From contig JAFZKQ010000074.1 in NCBI GenBank assembly GCA_017553575.1, positions 1 to 64,000 on the forward strand: a stretch of 64,000 nt of DNA, written 5' to 3'. This stretch comes from Paludibacteraceae bacterium. GTDB taxonomy: Bacteria > Bacteroidota > Bacteroidia > Bacteroidales > Paludibacteraceae. A model generated the notes under the pieces. That model did not search any database, was not told the DNA's origin, and saw only the letters and a list, made by a program, of their open reading frames with translations. Position numbers and translations under genes: made by a program. Of the stretch, positions 46,822 to 57,268 are shown piece by piece (within the stretch, counting starts at the first letter, position 1; each line of letters begins with the position of its first letter).

Positions 46822-46992
46822 TGTGGCTATTTCTTAGTTCTTGTAACAAAGAAGAAATAATGGAATCTCTATTATATGGCGAATCATAAATTATAGTGTA
46901 AAAAATTGGCACACACTATACTATTTAATTTCTGACATATAAATTGTCTAATACCTATAAATCAACTTTTTATTAATTAAATACATAAAAAA

Positions 46993-48030
46993 ATGAAAAA
47001 GACTTGTCTAAGTATGACTTTCCTTGCGCTTTCAATCGCAGCAAATGCGCAACTTACAGTGTTAAACAATGGTAAAACTTATTTGGGAAACTTTCCAAAT
47101 TACCTTCAACAAAGTAACAATGACCCCGAAAATGATGTTACCCTACAAATTTTCGGAAAAGGAAATTTCGGCTGTAAAGGTATGTTGGCTTTCGGCGATT
47201 ATGGACAACTTTCCAAACATACTAGAAATGTAGTAATTGGTGAGTATGGCACCACAGACACCGATCAACTTTGGTTACATGGGAAAAACGGCATCTATTT
47301 AACTTACAACGACGGAGAAAAGATAATTGGATGTTTCAACAGAAGTAACGGTAATAAATTCACATTCAATACTCCAGTTTGGGCAGAAGGAGTCAAGCTA
47401 ACCTCCGACGAACGACTTAAAACCGAAATTGAGCCTATCAGTAACTCACTGGAAAACCTGATGAAATTGAATGGCGTAAGCTACAATTTGCATTCGAAAC
47501 CAGCCGCAGGGGAAGATGGTCTAAGGGCTGCAAGAGTTTACGATAAAAAAAGTATTGGTCTAATCGCTCAGGAATTGATGACCGTATACCCTGAACTTGT
47601 CGACCAAGATTCAGACGGATACTATGCTGTCGACTATATCGGTCTCATCCCTGTCTTGATTGAATCCATCAAAGAGCAACAAAACAAAATCAACGAACTC
47701 AACGAGAAATTGGAGAAAGTGGAAGCTAAACAATCCAACAACTATGCTTTGGACGAAGCATTTTCCACCAAATCAGTTCTAAAACAAAATGCTCCTAATC
47801 CTTTCAAGAATGAGACAACAATCGAGTATTTCGTCCCTGAAAATGCAACTTCCGCCTCTATCTACATTTATGATATGACTGGGGCCCAACTAAAAGAATT
47901 CAAGATCAACTCCAAAGGGAACGATAAACTTACCATAAAAGGCTCCGAATTTAAAGCCGGCATGTACATTTACTCACTTATTGTAGATGGACAATTAATT
48001 GATACTAAAAGAATGACACTTACTAAATGA
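46993..48030 (+). CDS. secreted protein with S74 chaperone domain and T9SS sorting domain
   Basis: 345 residues. Signal peptide (1-19, ending NAQ) leads to a beta-rich part. Then comes a peptidase S74 / intramolecular chaperone-like domain (about 135-225) marked by SDERLKTEIEPI and KSIGLIAQELMTVYPEL. A coiled coil (about 222-250) and a T9SS sorting domain (about 265-345, NAPNPFKNETTIEYFVP) follow. S74 domains trimerise phage tail fibres and then cut themselves off; here the domain is in a cell-surface protein. It overlaps the C25 peptidase gene by 4 nt (ATGA). Confidence 0.8.
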   Translation: MKKTCLSMTFLALSIAANAQLTVLNNGKTYLGNFPNYLQQSNNDPENDVTLQIFGKGNFGCKGMLAFGDYGQLSKHTRNVVIGEYGTTDTDQLWLHGKNGIYLTYNDGEKIIGCFNRSNGNKFTFNTPVWAEGVKLTSDERLKTEIEPISNSLENLMKLNGVSYNLHSKPAAGEDGLRAARVYDKKSIGLIAQELMTVYPELVDQDSDGYYAVDYIGLIPVLIESIKEQQNKINELNEKLEKVEAKQSNNYALDEAFSTKSVLKQNAPNPFKNETTIEYFVPENATSASIYIYDMTGAQLKEFKINSKGNDKLTIKGSEFKAGMYIYSLIVDGQLIDTKRMTLTK

Positions 48031-50498
48031 TTCAGCAAATGAAAAGAATTAAGAAATCGTTCATACTATTATCAGTTGCATTTGCCGCCTACTCTAATGG
48101 ATATGCTGATTTCCAAAAAGATTTCTCTATTGAGAACTTATATACCATAAGTTCCGATACGATAAATGGAACAGCATACTCAAAGATTAATTTGGAGAAT
48201 GCGAGATATATAGAAGAAGCAGGTAACCCCAATCTACCTTGCCTTATATATAGATTTTATATTCCCTTTGGACAAGAGGCAACTGACATCATCTTAGAGA
48301 AGAAAAGCAGCAACCAAGTCCTATTGGACAACGTACTATATCCTTCACAAGAAGAAGGAGGAACAGGAATATACAATAACCCTGAATTCTCGAATCCAAA
48401 TGAGAAGGTATATAAGTCAAATTCATCGTACCCAGAAAAGAACCTCTTTTTTACGGTAGAGAGGGAATTAGGACTTATCAATATGGTCACGGTAAAGGTA
48501 TACCCTATTAGTTACAACCCGACGAAAAATGGAATAGATATCGCCAATCGTTTTTCCATTTTAGTTAAAACATCAGAAGGGGAATCGAAAAATAATGTGC
48601 GACACAATATGCATGAGAATTATATTCATGAATATTTCGAAAATCTAAAATTTAGTGTCAACAACCCCGAAATGATAGAAGATAGTCTCGAAAAGGTAAT
48701 TATAGAACATAGACAAAACGAAAGTTTAAGAGCAACTGCACAAAATTGGCAAGTGCCCTTCTATGAATATGTCGTTATTACCAAACGAGATCTGATTCCA
48801 TCCTTTAATCAATTGCTAACTTGGAAAAGACAAAAGGGTTTAAATGCTGGAGCAGTCGCTATTGAGGATATCCTGAACGATCTCGCTGCCGTAGGAGGAG
48901 ATCTCGTATCAGGAATTAATGATGATGCAGGAAAACTTAGAAAGTATCTTCGTGCGAGCAAAGAAGCAGGGATTGGCAAATACGTGCTATTAGGAGGAAT
49001 GGGAAATATTGTCCCAGTTCGCTATGGATGCGGAGGAAAAAGAAATAGTAGTAGTTGGGTGGAAAACGATTGGTGGGAAAACATGGGATATTTGACATCA
49101 AAAATACCTTCTGATTTCTACTACTCAAATTTAGATGGAAATTGGAACCGAGATGGAGATATCTATTACGGAGAACGTTATGGAGACAATATCATGGCCT
49201 CAGGAAACCTCGAACCTCTTTATGTCGGACGTCTACTTTGTAAAGACGGAGCTGATGTAGAGAGATGGACTCGTAAACAACTAATCTATGAACAAAATCC
49301 AGGATTAGGGGAATATTCCTATTTAGGTCGAGTCCTGATTACAGCCAACAATTCAAATGGTGGCAATACATATATAGACTATTCGACTTTTAAAAATAGC
49401 CTTCCATCATTCTTTTTTTCAGATGTTATTGTTTCGTCACCAGGGGCCAACTCCACTAAAGCTCCAAGTGTAATCCAATCATTTAATTCGAGGCAATATG
49501 GCCTATACTGTAATTCTAATCATGGAGGTCCTCTTGCATTTGGCATATGGCAAGATAATACAGGAGGTAAAACAAGGATAAATAGCAATATCTTAGCCAA
49601 TGACTCATACGATGAGGAAGATAATGTCTATGATACTCATGGGAATAAGATGCTATTTAGTTCTATAGTGGAATCGAATAACGGTTTAAACAACTTAAAC
49701 AATTATGACTATCCAGCCATCATATATTCCTATAGTTGTGAAAATATGCCATTTGACGATTATTGGAATTTCGGCAGGAGAAATTTAGGAGAATCTTTTC
49801 TATGTGAATATGATAGAGGAGGGGTTGCCTATTTGGGTAATACAAGGAATGGCTGGGTAAATAAAGGCCCCGAATTAGGCAAATACTTCATGGAATCTAT
49901 TAAAGGACATCCATGCAGACTAGGTCAATTGGAATATTGGTCAAAGATACTGCTTAGACAATTGTCTATCTCATACGATAATATAGTTCATTGGACAATA
50001 CTTACCCACAACCTCGCAGGTTGTCCAGAAACTTATTTCTGGAAAGAATCACCTAAGAAGTTCGGCAATATAACTTTATCTCCGGACGGGCGCGGAAATC
50101 TTTGGGTGAATAATGTAAACTTTAACAATGCCATTGTATGCGTATCTAGTGCAAATGATGGTGGTGTCTCTTATAGAAGGACTTCCATAATATCCGACTC
50201 AAATAAAAATCCGAAATTCACCAACGTACCTAACGATTACGTTGTTGTTGTGACTTTGGATGGCTATATTCCTTACATCTACCATTCTAACGAATGCATC
50301 ATACAAAATGAGACATTCACTGGGACAGGAACAAGGAATTGCGATAACATTGTTGCCGGTGCACACGTAACAACAAGCAAACCTCAAGGCTCTGTAACCA
50401 TCAAATCAGGTGCAAATGTCACCTTGGATGCAGTAAATAGCACAACGCTTAAGGGAGGATTTTCTGTATTAGAAGGAGGCGAGCTAAAGATTAAATAA
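48027..50498 (+). CDS. gingipain-like C25 family cysteine peptidase
   Basis: 823 residues. Signal peptide within the first 27, then a propeptide-like region (about 30-235), then the C25 catalytic domain with YVVITKRDLIPSFNQLLTWKRQKG, the His in CNSNHGG (about H499) and the Cys in YSYSCENMPFDD (about C571). The C-terminus (about 760-823) carries the beta-helix-like pattern SGANVTLDAVNSTTLKGGFSV, common at the ends of secreted Bacteroidota proteins in place of a classic sorting domain. Gingipains are T9SS-exported proteases. It is translationally coupled to the S74/T9SS protein, suggesting a functional pair. ATG 48039 is an alternative start. Confidence 0.83.
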   Translation: MIQQMKRIKKSFILLSVAFAAYSNGYADFQKDFSIENLYTISSDTINGTAYSKINLENARYIEEAGNPNLPCLIYRFYIPFGQEATDIILEKKSSNQVLLDNVLYPSQEEGGTGIYNNPEFSNPNEKVYKSNSSYPEKNLFFTVERELGLINMVTVKVYPISYNPTKNGIDIANRFSILVKTSEGESKNNVRHNMHENYIHEYFENLKFSVNNPEMIEDSLEKVIIEHRQNESLRATAQNWQVPFYEYVVITKRDLIPSFNQLLTWKRQKGLNAGAVAIEDILNDLAAVGGDLVSGINDDAGKLRKYLRASKEAGIGKYVLLGGMGNIVPVRYGCGGKRNSSSWVENDWWENMGYLTSKIPSDFYYSNLDGNWNRDGDIYYGERYGDNIMASGNLEPLYVGRLLCKDGADVERWTRKQLIYEQNPGLGEYSYLGRVLITANNSNGGNTYIDYSTFKNSLPSFFFSDVIVSSPGANSTKAPSVIQSFNSRQYGLYCNSNHGGPLAFGIWQDNTGGKTRINSNILANDSYDEEDNVYDTHGNKMLFSSIVESNNGLNNLNNYDYPAIIYSYSCENMPFDDYWNFGRRNLGESFLCEYDRGGVAYLGNTRNGWVNKGPELGKYFMESIKGHPCRLGQLEYWSKILLRQLSISYDNIVHWTILTHNLAGCPETYFWKESPKKFGNITLSPDGRGNLWVNNVNFNNAIVCVSSANDGGVSYRRTSIISDSNKNPKFTNVPNDYVVVVTLDGYIPYIYHSNECIIQNETFTGTGTRNCDNIVAGAHVTTSKPQGSVTIKSGANVTLDAVNSTTLKGGFSVLEGGELKIK

Positions 50499-50544
50499 TT
50501 CGATTCTAAATTAGTCATTTTTTGTGCCTATATGGCACACCTTC

Positions 50545-50572
50545 AGCCCCGCACTCCCTGCGGGGCTTTTTC
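50545..50572 (+). terminator. terminator after the C25 peptidase gene
   Basis: AGCCCCGC pairs with GCGGGGCT, then TTTTT. Confidence 0.8.
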
Positions 50573-50596
50573 ATTATAACAAATTCTCTCCCACCA

Positions 50597-50627
50597 TTTG
50601 AATTTTACCCCCCTTTCCTTATATTTG
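50597..50627 (+). promoter_or_regulatory. promoter of the methyltransferase gene
   Basis: TTTG, 19 nt, TATATTTG. The start codon is at 50680. Confidence 0.65.
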
Positions 50628-50679
50628 TATAAAAGGTTGGCAATATTCAGCCTTTCGTCACATAACACTCATTTAAGAC

Positions 50680-51387
50680 ATGAAGGAAGATATATTCGGT
50701 GAAGGGTTGATGGCCTACCAAAATGGCGATAAAAAGGCAGTTTTTGTGGTTGAAAGCGATATTGCGGAGACAGAGGAGTGGCCGATTTCCACCTTCTTCC
50801 GAAGCTACAAAGAGATGCCTCAAGCGGAACGGACCGCCCTGAAACGTTGTTCGGGACGCGTGCTCGACGTGGGTGCCGGTGCGGGTAGCCATTCGCTCTA
50901 CTTACAGGAACAGGGATTGGACGTCACCGCCCTCGATATCTCGGCGGGCGCTGTGGAGGTCATGCAAAAGCGGGGAATAAAGAAAAGTGTTCTCGCCAAT
51001 TTCTTCCAATATGAGGGAGAGTCCTACGACACTATCTTGATGTTGATGAACGGCATCGGTATCGTCGGCAAACTGAACAACCTCTCAGCCTTCTTCAAAC
51101 AGGCGAAAAAATTGTTGGCTCCCGGAGGAAAAATCCTTCTGGACTCCTCCGACCTCATCTATCTTTTCGAGGAGGAAGACGGCAGCGTTCTCATCGATCT
51201 GAACGGCAATTATTACGGTGAATTGGAGTATTCTTTCGAATTCAACGGCAAAAAGGGAAATCCATTCGATTGGGTTTTCGTCGACTACGAGAAACTGGAG
51301 GAATGTGCAAAACTTCACGGTTTTTCCTGCCAAAAGGTTTATGAAGACGACCATTACCTCTACTTGGCAGAACTGAAATTATTATAA
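50680..51387 (+). CDS. class I SAM-dependent methyltransferase
   Basis: 235 residues. Motif I VLDVGAGAGSHSLYLQ (about 62-77) and acidic motif II (VTALDIS) are clear; a motif IV-like LMLMNGIGI follows. The target cannot be read from sequence. The next gene lies 12 nt downstream, so the two probably form an operon. Confidence 0.87.
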   Translation: MKEDIFGEGLMAYQNGDKKAVFVVESDIAETEEWPISTFFRSYKEMPQAERTALKRCSGRVLDVGAGAGSHSLYLQEQGLDVTALDISAGAVEVMQKRGIKKSVLANFFQYEGESYDTILMLMNGIGIVGKLNNLSAFFKQAKKLLAPGGKILLDSSDLIYLFEEEDGSVLIDLNGNYYGELEYSFEFNGKKGNPFDWVFVDYEKLEECAKLHGFSCQKVYEDDHYLYLAELKLL

Positions 51388-51399
51388 AAAAGAGGGCCT

Positions 51400-52119
51400 A
51401 TGAAAGCTATTCTCGACGTACATACACACACAGTGATGAGCGGACACGCTTACAGTACCATCCAAGAGATGGCACAGGCTGCCGCCATGAAAGGATTGAA
51501 AGTGCTCGGCATAACTGACCATGGCCCCGCCATGCCCGATGCCTGCCACCCGATGTACTTCCGAAACTTCGGCATCATCCCACGGGAACTCTACGGCGTG
51601 AAAATCTTGATGGGCGCGGAACTCAACATCTTGGACTATACGGGCGCATTAGATTTTGAGGAGGAAGACATCGACAAACTAGATATCCGCATCGCCGGCA
51701 TACATAGACGATGCTACCAGAAAGGCTCCATCGAAGAGAATACGACGGGAATGATCAACGTCATCAAAAACAAAAAGATAGACATCATCAGCCACCCGGC
51801 CGACGGCACCGCCGAACTGCTTTTCGAACCTATCGTCTTGGCGTCTAAAGAGTATGGCACTGTCTTGGAAATAAACAACAGCTCGCTCAACCCAGACCGA
51901 AAAAAGAAATTCGCCCGAAGCAACAACTTGGAAGTCCTACGCCTCTGCAAAAAATATGAAGTGCCTATCATCATGGGTAGCGACGCTCACATCTCCTTTG
52001 ATGTCGGTCGACACGAACGGGTGTTGGAACTGATCCAAGAGGCCGAATTTCCCGATGAGTTGATACTAAATGATAAGATAGACGAACTATACCGAATTTT
52101 ATCTTTACACAATGGATAA
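51400..52119 (+). CDS. PHP-domain phosphoesterase (YcdX-like)
   Basis: 239 residues. The metal-binding pattern of PHP proteins is present: DVHTHTVMSGHAYST, GITDHGPAMP, GAELN, IISHPADG and GSDAHISFDVG. The family hydrolyses phosphate esters with a three-metal site. It is similar in layout to E. coli YcdX. Second gene of the unit with the methyltransferase. Confidence 0.9.
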   Translation: MKAILDVHTHTVMSGHAYSTIQEMAQAAAMKGLKVLGITDHGPAMPDACHPMYFRNFGIIPRELYGVKILMGAELNILDYTGALDFEEEDIDKLDIRIAGIHRRCYQKGSIEENTTGMINVIKNKKIDIISHPADGTAELLFEPIVLASKEYGTVLEINNSSLNPDRKKKFARSNNLEVLRLCKKYEVPIIMGSDAHISFDVGRHERVLELIQEAEFPDELILNDKIDELYRILSLHNG

Positions 52120-52169
52120 ATAATCTCACAGTGTATAGACAGTCTATTTAAATGTAGGCGGAATAATTA

Positions 52170-54470
52170 TTATTGCGCATCGACGATGGAGATGGTGTTT
52201 TGCGTATGGGTCAATTCCTTGATTTTCTCGCTTTCACCCACGATCCAAACCATGTCGCCACTTTGGAATACAGTAGAAATATCCGGATTCATCGACAAAA
52301 CTCCATTATGCTCAATCCCGACTACAAGACATTTAGCCTTGTCACGAATACCTGATTGCTGGATAGTTCTTCCTATTAGCACAGAATCCTTCTCCACCTC
52401 AATCTGCTCAAGGCCCACCTCCTTATTCTCGGAGACTGCACGCTTCAACGAGAGTTCCGTCTCGAAGGTTTTCAACTGGTCGTCCGTACCCAACACCAAG
52501 AGTTTGTCGGCTGGGAAGATTTGCTCGGTTCCGCCCGGGATATTGATACGCTCTTCACCCCGAATGATAGAGACAACATGGATACCCATCCGCTTCCTGA
52601 AATTCAGCACCTTCAGCTCTTTGCCGACGCAGATCGAATTCGGAGAAACCTCAAATTCGGTCAGATGGAGATCATAGACGGAGAGATGCATCGCCAAGTT
52701 GCCCTTATTGAACGGAGAGACCTCCCGTGGGTCAATCTTAGAGAGCTCATATTCACGGGAATTCAAATTGTAGAAAAATTTACGCTCAATGATAATAGAG
52801 TGGAACTTCAACCGCTTCGAAATCATCATCAAGACCACCAACAGACCCGCTACAACGATCAATAGTCCGATAGCCGCATCAAACGTACGCATCAGGACGA
52901 AACAGATGAACGCCATCGCCAGCAAGAAACGAAGGACGATGAGAATGATGAGCGGTGCCCTATTATAGCGTGAGACATTCCACAAATAGCGATATTCCTT
53001 CGAGTGGTTCTTCTTAGCCACCATAGCACGCAAGAAAGGCGATATGATGAGAATCGTCAGCGACGAAGCCAACAATGCGCCCCACCAGCCGTCTATATGT
53101 TCCTTGACAAAAGGAATGAAGTAATTGACGGACAAGATGATAATCGCCACCACCAAAGCGGAGTAAACTAAAACGATTCGGAGCATCTGCATCAAAAGGC
53201 TATGCCATACATTCTCCGCTATCGCCTCCTTGTTGGCCAACGAACGACGCTCAATGAAGACTTTCCAGTCTGCCGGCATATTGGCCTCGATGAAAAGGTA
53301 GGCCGGCATCGCCAACTTGATCATAAACGGAGTGATGAAAATCGTGATGACCGAAACCGCCACAATCACCGGATAAAGGAACCCGTCGATCAAATGCAAA
53401 TCGGTTCCCAACTGGGCAATGATAAAGGCGAACTCACCAATCTGCGTAAGGCTAAAACTCGATTGAATGGCTATTTTTAGAGGTTGCCCCGAAAGCAAAA
53501 TACCGCAAGTGGCAAAAAAGACTTGGCCTAAAATCACCGTCAACGTGATGATCAAGATAGGGAAAGCATACTCCAGCAAAATCGAGAAATCAATCATCAT
53601 TCCCACGGAGACAAAGAAAATGGCTCCGAAAAGGTTCTTCACCGGCTTGATGATACGTTCGATATAATCAGCCTCAACAGTCTCTGCCAAGATGGAACCC
53701 ATGACAAAAGCACCCAAAGCCGCCGAGAAATTCACCTTGATGGCAAACATCACCATGGCCAGACACATACCCAACGAAACAATCAACATCGTCTCGTCGT
53801 TCAGGAATCGCTTGGTCTTCTTAAAGAAAGTCGGCACAAAAAAGATACCGAAGACCAACCAAACCGTGAGGAAGAAGAGCAGTTTGAGGAGATTCCAGAA
53901 AGGAGAATCCATATCCGTCAGCAATTCCCCGCCAGCAAACGACTTATTCGCTCCCATGGTCGAAACAAGCACCAAGAGCAAGATAGCCATCAAATCCTCC
54001 AAGATGAGGATGCCAAACACCACATTAGTGAATTTCTGCGAACGAAGTCCCAAGTCATCCAAAGCCTTGATGATAATCGTCGTAGAGGACATGCAGATCA
54101 TGCTACCCAACAGCATGCTGTTCGTTATTCCCCACCCCAAAGCCAAACCGACAAGGGTTCCTAAAACAATCATCGAAAAAATGATCACCAGAGAGGCAAT
54201 CAGGGCCGTCTTGCCCATATTCAGCAACTTCTTGAAACTGAACTCCAAACCTAAGGCAAAAAGCAGGAAGACAACACCTATCTCCGACCAGTTTCCGATA
54301 TCCTCCGTCGAGCCAACGGTCGGTGTCAAAGAGATATGTGTGCCGATGAGACAACCCGCCACGATATAACCTAAGACGACCGGCTGTTTCAGCCATTTAA
54401 ACAAGATGGTGGTCAAACCCGCCGAGACCAAAATCAAGGCCAAGTCTGATATGAGATGAGAAGTATGCAT
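52170..54470 (-). CDS. Kef-type monovalent cation:proton antiporter with two RCK_C domains
   Basis: 766 residues. About 12 membrane helices form the CPA2 transport domain (about 5-385; VLGYIVAGCLIG, TQIGEFAFIIAQLG). A second hydrophobic region (about 415-560) follows. Two TrkA-C/RCK_C domains end the protein (about 610-680, ICVGKELKVLNFRKRMGIHV, and about 690-762, VLIGRTIQQSGI). It exchanges K+ or Na+ for protons, and the RCK_C pair suggests ligand gating. It has its own promoter (54490-54520). Confidence 0.9.
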   Translation of the reverse strand: MHTSHLISDLALILVSAGLTTILFKWLKQPVVLGYIVAGCLIGTHISLTPTVGSTEDIGNWSEIGVVFLLFALGLEFSFKKLLNMGKTALIASLVIIFSMIVLGTLVGLALGWGITNSMLLGSMICMSSTTIIIKALDDLGLRSQKFTNVVFGILILEDLMAILLLVLVSTMGANKSFAGGELLTDMDSPFWNLLKLLFFLTVWLVFGIFFVPTFFKKTKRFLNDETMLIVSLGMCLAMVMFAIKVNFSAALGAFVMGSILAETVEADYIERIIKPVKNLFGAIFFVSVGMMIDFSILLEYAFPILIITLTVILGQVFFATCGILLSGQPLKIAIQSSFSLTQIGEFAFIIAQLGTDLHLIDGFLYPVIVAVSVITIFITPFMIKLAMPAYLFIEANMPADWKVFIERRSLANKEAIAENVWHSLLMQMLRIVLVYSALVVAIIILSVNYFIPFVKEHIDGWWGALLASSLTILIISPFLRAMVAKKNHSKEYRYLWNVSRYNRAPLIILIVLRFLLAMAFICFVLMRTFDAAIGLLIVVAGLLVVLMMISKRLKFHSIIIERKFFYNLNSREYELSKIDPREVSPFNKGNLAMHLSVYDLHLTEFEVSPNSICVGKELKVLNFRKRMGIHVVSIIRGEERINIPGGTEQIFPADKLLVLGTDDQLKTFETELSLKRAVSENKEVGLEQIEVEKDSVLIGRTIQQSGIRDKAKCLVVGIEHNGVLSMNPDISTVFQSGDMVWIVGESEKIKELTHTQNTISIVDAQ

Positions 54471-54489
54471 ACGCGATTTCTTTCCTCTG

Positions 54490-54520
54490 CAAAATTATGC
54501 ATTATATAAAGGAAAACAAA
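54490..54520 (-). promoter_or_regulatory. promoter of the antiporter gene
   Basis: Minus strand: TTTG, 19 nt, TAATTTTG. The start codon is 19 nt from the -7 box. Confidence 0.65.
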
Positions 54521-54831
54521 GATGGAAAACCGTTAAATTATATAAATATACAGGGGAAATTCCGATATACCCATAGGCTAAGGCAGGCCTTGGCACAACT
54601 ACGGGAAAAGAATCGTTTCCAAACTATAACATCCTAGAAATGCCCAATCATCAAAAACCGTTAGCGAACTGGGAAGACGTCCCCAAAGAGAAGGAGTCCG
54701 ATCACCATTTGCGAAATATCCATAACCAATACAATAGCTGAATATCAAAAAATAATTGTGATTTAAAAGATGTGTCGGAAAGGTAATATATTCTCCTCAT
54801 TGTCAATAGGAACCAATTCCTGAAATTCCTT
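54521..54831. other. gap between divergent genes
   Basis: No gene or strong repeat is seen. A short GGGAAAAGAATCGTTTCC-like phrase (54601-54619) resembles 46448-46466, too weakly to call a repeat. Confidence 0.35.
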
Positions 54832-54839
54832 TATATTTG
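54832..54839 (+). promoter_or_regulatory. -7 box of the esterase gene
   Basis: TATATTTG, 89 nt before the start codon. Confidence 0.5.
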
Positions 54840-54928
54840 TGAAACCGTTCTTATCAATGAAACAACCTTTGAGGCTTCGTTTTCATGGGGATGGGATGAA
54901 AATAAGTTGTGTATTAGGATTAAAATAG

Positions 54929-56086
<1,158 letters not shown>

Positions 56087-56112
56087 CCCATTATGACCTG
56101 CAATAGATTGAA

Positions 56113-56421
56113 TTAATTATCAATTATTCCAAGGCTCGGGCATTCTTCTCGTCCCAGCAATACCCTGATGAAAATGTGCAATCTCAAAAAGAATTCCTCA
56201 AAAACACCTTCGTTCTTCCATTTGTTGAAATAATAGAAGACGGTATTGTGAGGTGGAAATTCTTTGGGTAGCATCCGCCACTGACAGCCCGTTTTCAAGA
56301 GGTAATTGATTGCATCAAAAATTTTTCTGAGCGAATATTTTCGTTTTCTTTCTTGCTCACTAAAAAATTTTTCTATAATTTTCCACTGATTATCGGTGAG
56401 ATTTGTTGGATAATTTGTCAT
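56113..56421 (-). pseudogene. truncated IS5-type transposase N-terminal part
   Basis: 102 residues with the DUF4096 pattern of IS5-type transposases: LTDNQWKIIEKFF, then YLLKTGCQWRMLPKEFPPHNTVFYYF. It runs to GIID, where complete transposases continue with SQSVK and the DDE domain, but here a stop codon follows after one residue. No catalytic Asp-Asp-Glu part remains. Confidence 0.82.
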
Positions 56422-56554
56422 ATTCTTTTCTTTTTCTCACTATAAAGACACGAAAAATAACCACTTATCAAACTGATAATCATTTATTTGGATGTATTTT
56501 TTAGATGTTTTTCGAGGCCTCTAAAAAAGTTTTTAATTAAATTTAAACAGTCTC
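56113..56554 (-). mobile_element. truncated IS5-family insertion sequence
   Basis: The left end is a probable terminal inverted repeat, minus-strand GAGACTGTTTAAATTTAATT beginning at 56554. The transposase frame starts at 56421 and breaks off near 56118, where the sequence joins the esterase downstream region. The other half and the second inverted repeat are missing, so it cannot move. Confidence 0.7.
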
Positions 56555-56567
56555 TTAATTTCATGAT

Positions 56568-57026
56568 ATGAATCAGAACATTATAGATGTGATAAATTCG
56601 TTAGCAGATAAATTGGATGATTTTTTTTCGAAAGGTGAAGTCGAATCATTAAAAATTGCTCAAGCAGAGGAGTCTTTAGGAGTTAATTTTTCTAAAGACT
56701 TTTGGGAATATACTCAAAAATTTGGATATATAGAAGTTGATGGAATGGAATTATGCGGAGTCGTGGATTCTCGACATGTATCTACTGTTATTCGAACACA
56801 GAATATGCGTGAGCTATTTTCAGATTTTCCAATGGATTGTTATGTTATAGAGTCTGTTGGAATAGACAACGCTGTGATGGTTCAGAAGTCAGACGGAAAA
56901 ATCTATCAGTTCTTGCATGGACATGACTTGTTGTATGCCGCGGATTCATTAAGCGAATACCTTCTCAATGGTGGCGATTTTCGTAAGGAGCGCAGTGAGT
57001 ATTGGAAAGCACGATCAAATTTCTGA
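56568..57026 (+). CDS. SUKH (SMI1/KNR4) family protein, orphan immunity type
   Basis: 152 residues. The SUKH pattern is visible: AQAEESLGVNFSKDFWEYTQKFGYIEVDGMELCGV, followed by alternating strands and LSEYLLNGGDF. Members are commonly immunity proteins for polymorphic nuclease toxins. No toxin is encoded next to it. The gene is AT-rich compared with its neighbours and starts 14 nt past the IS end, which suggests acquired DNA. Confidence 0.78.
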   Translation: MNQNIIDVINSLADKLDDFFSKGEVESLKIAQAEESLGVNFSKDFWEYTQKFGYIEVDGMELCGVVDSRHVSTVIRTQNMRELFSDFPMDCYVIESVGIDNAVMVQKSDGKIYQFLHGHDLLYAADSLSEYLLNGGDFRKERSEYWKARSNF

Positions 57027-57050
57027 TCTAAGGTTTTATGATATGGTTGT

Positions 57051-57078
57051 CGACAGAAGGCTGGAAAGCCTCCTGTCG
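57051..57078. terminator. hairpin after the SUKH gene
   Basis: CGACAG-A-AGGCT pairs with AGCCT-C-CTGTCG around GGAA. No T run follows, so termination is likely but not certain. The rest of the 240-nt gap to 57269 shows no consensus -7 box; AGTATAGTTTGC (57202-57213) is the nearest, with wrong spacing. Confidence 0.5.
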
Positions 57079-57268
57079 TTTATGAATGGAAAATCTATTT
57101 TTGCCCAAATATTTTGAAATTTTCCCTTGCAGATTTCTAAGAATTTATGAACCTTTGTGTGAAAAGTTGTGCATACCTTAATTGTAAATTTTATGATTTA
57201 GCAGTATAGTTTGCTGATTTTTAATGATGTGTATAGCTTTTTTGTTTATCCTCCAACTGAGATAAAAA

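Noticed and set aside
46440..54620. similar phrases GGGAAAGGAATCG and GGGAAAAGAATCG in two gaps
   Set aside because: Shared length is short and flanks do not align; not enough to call a repeat family.
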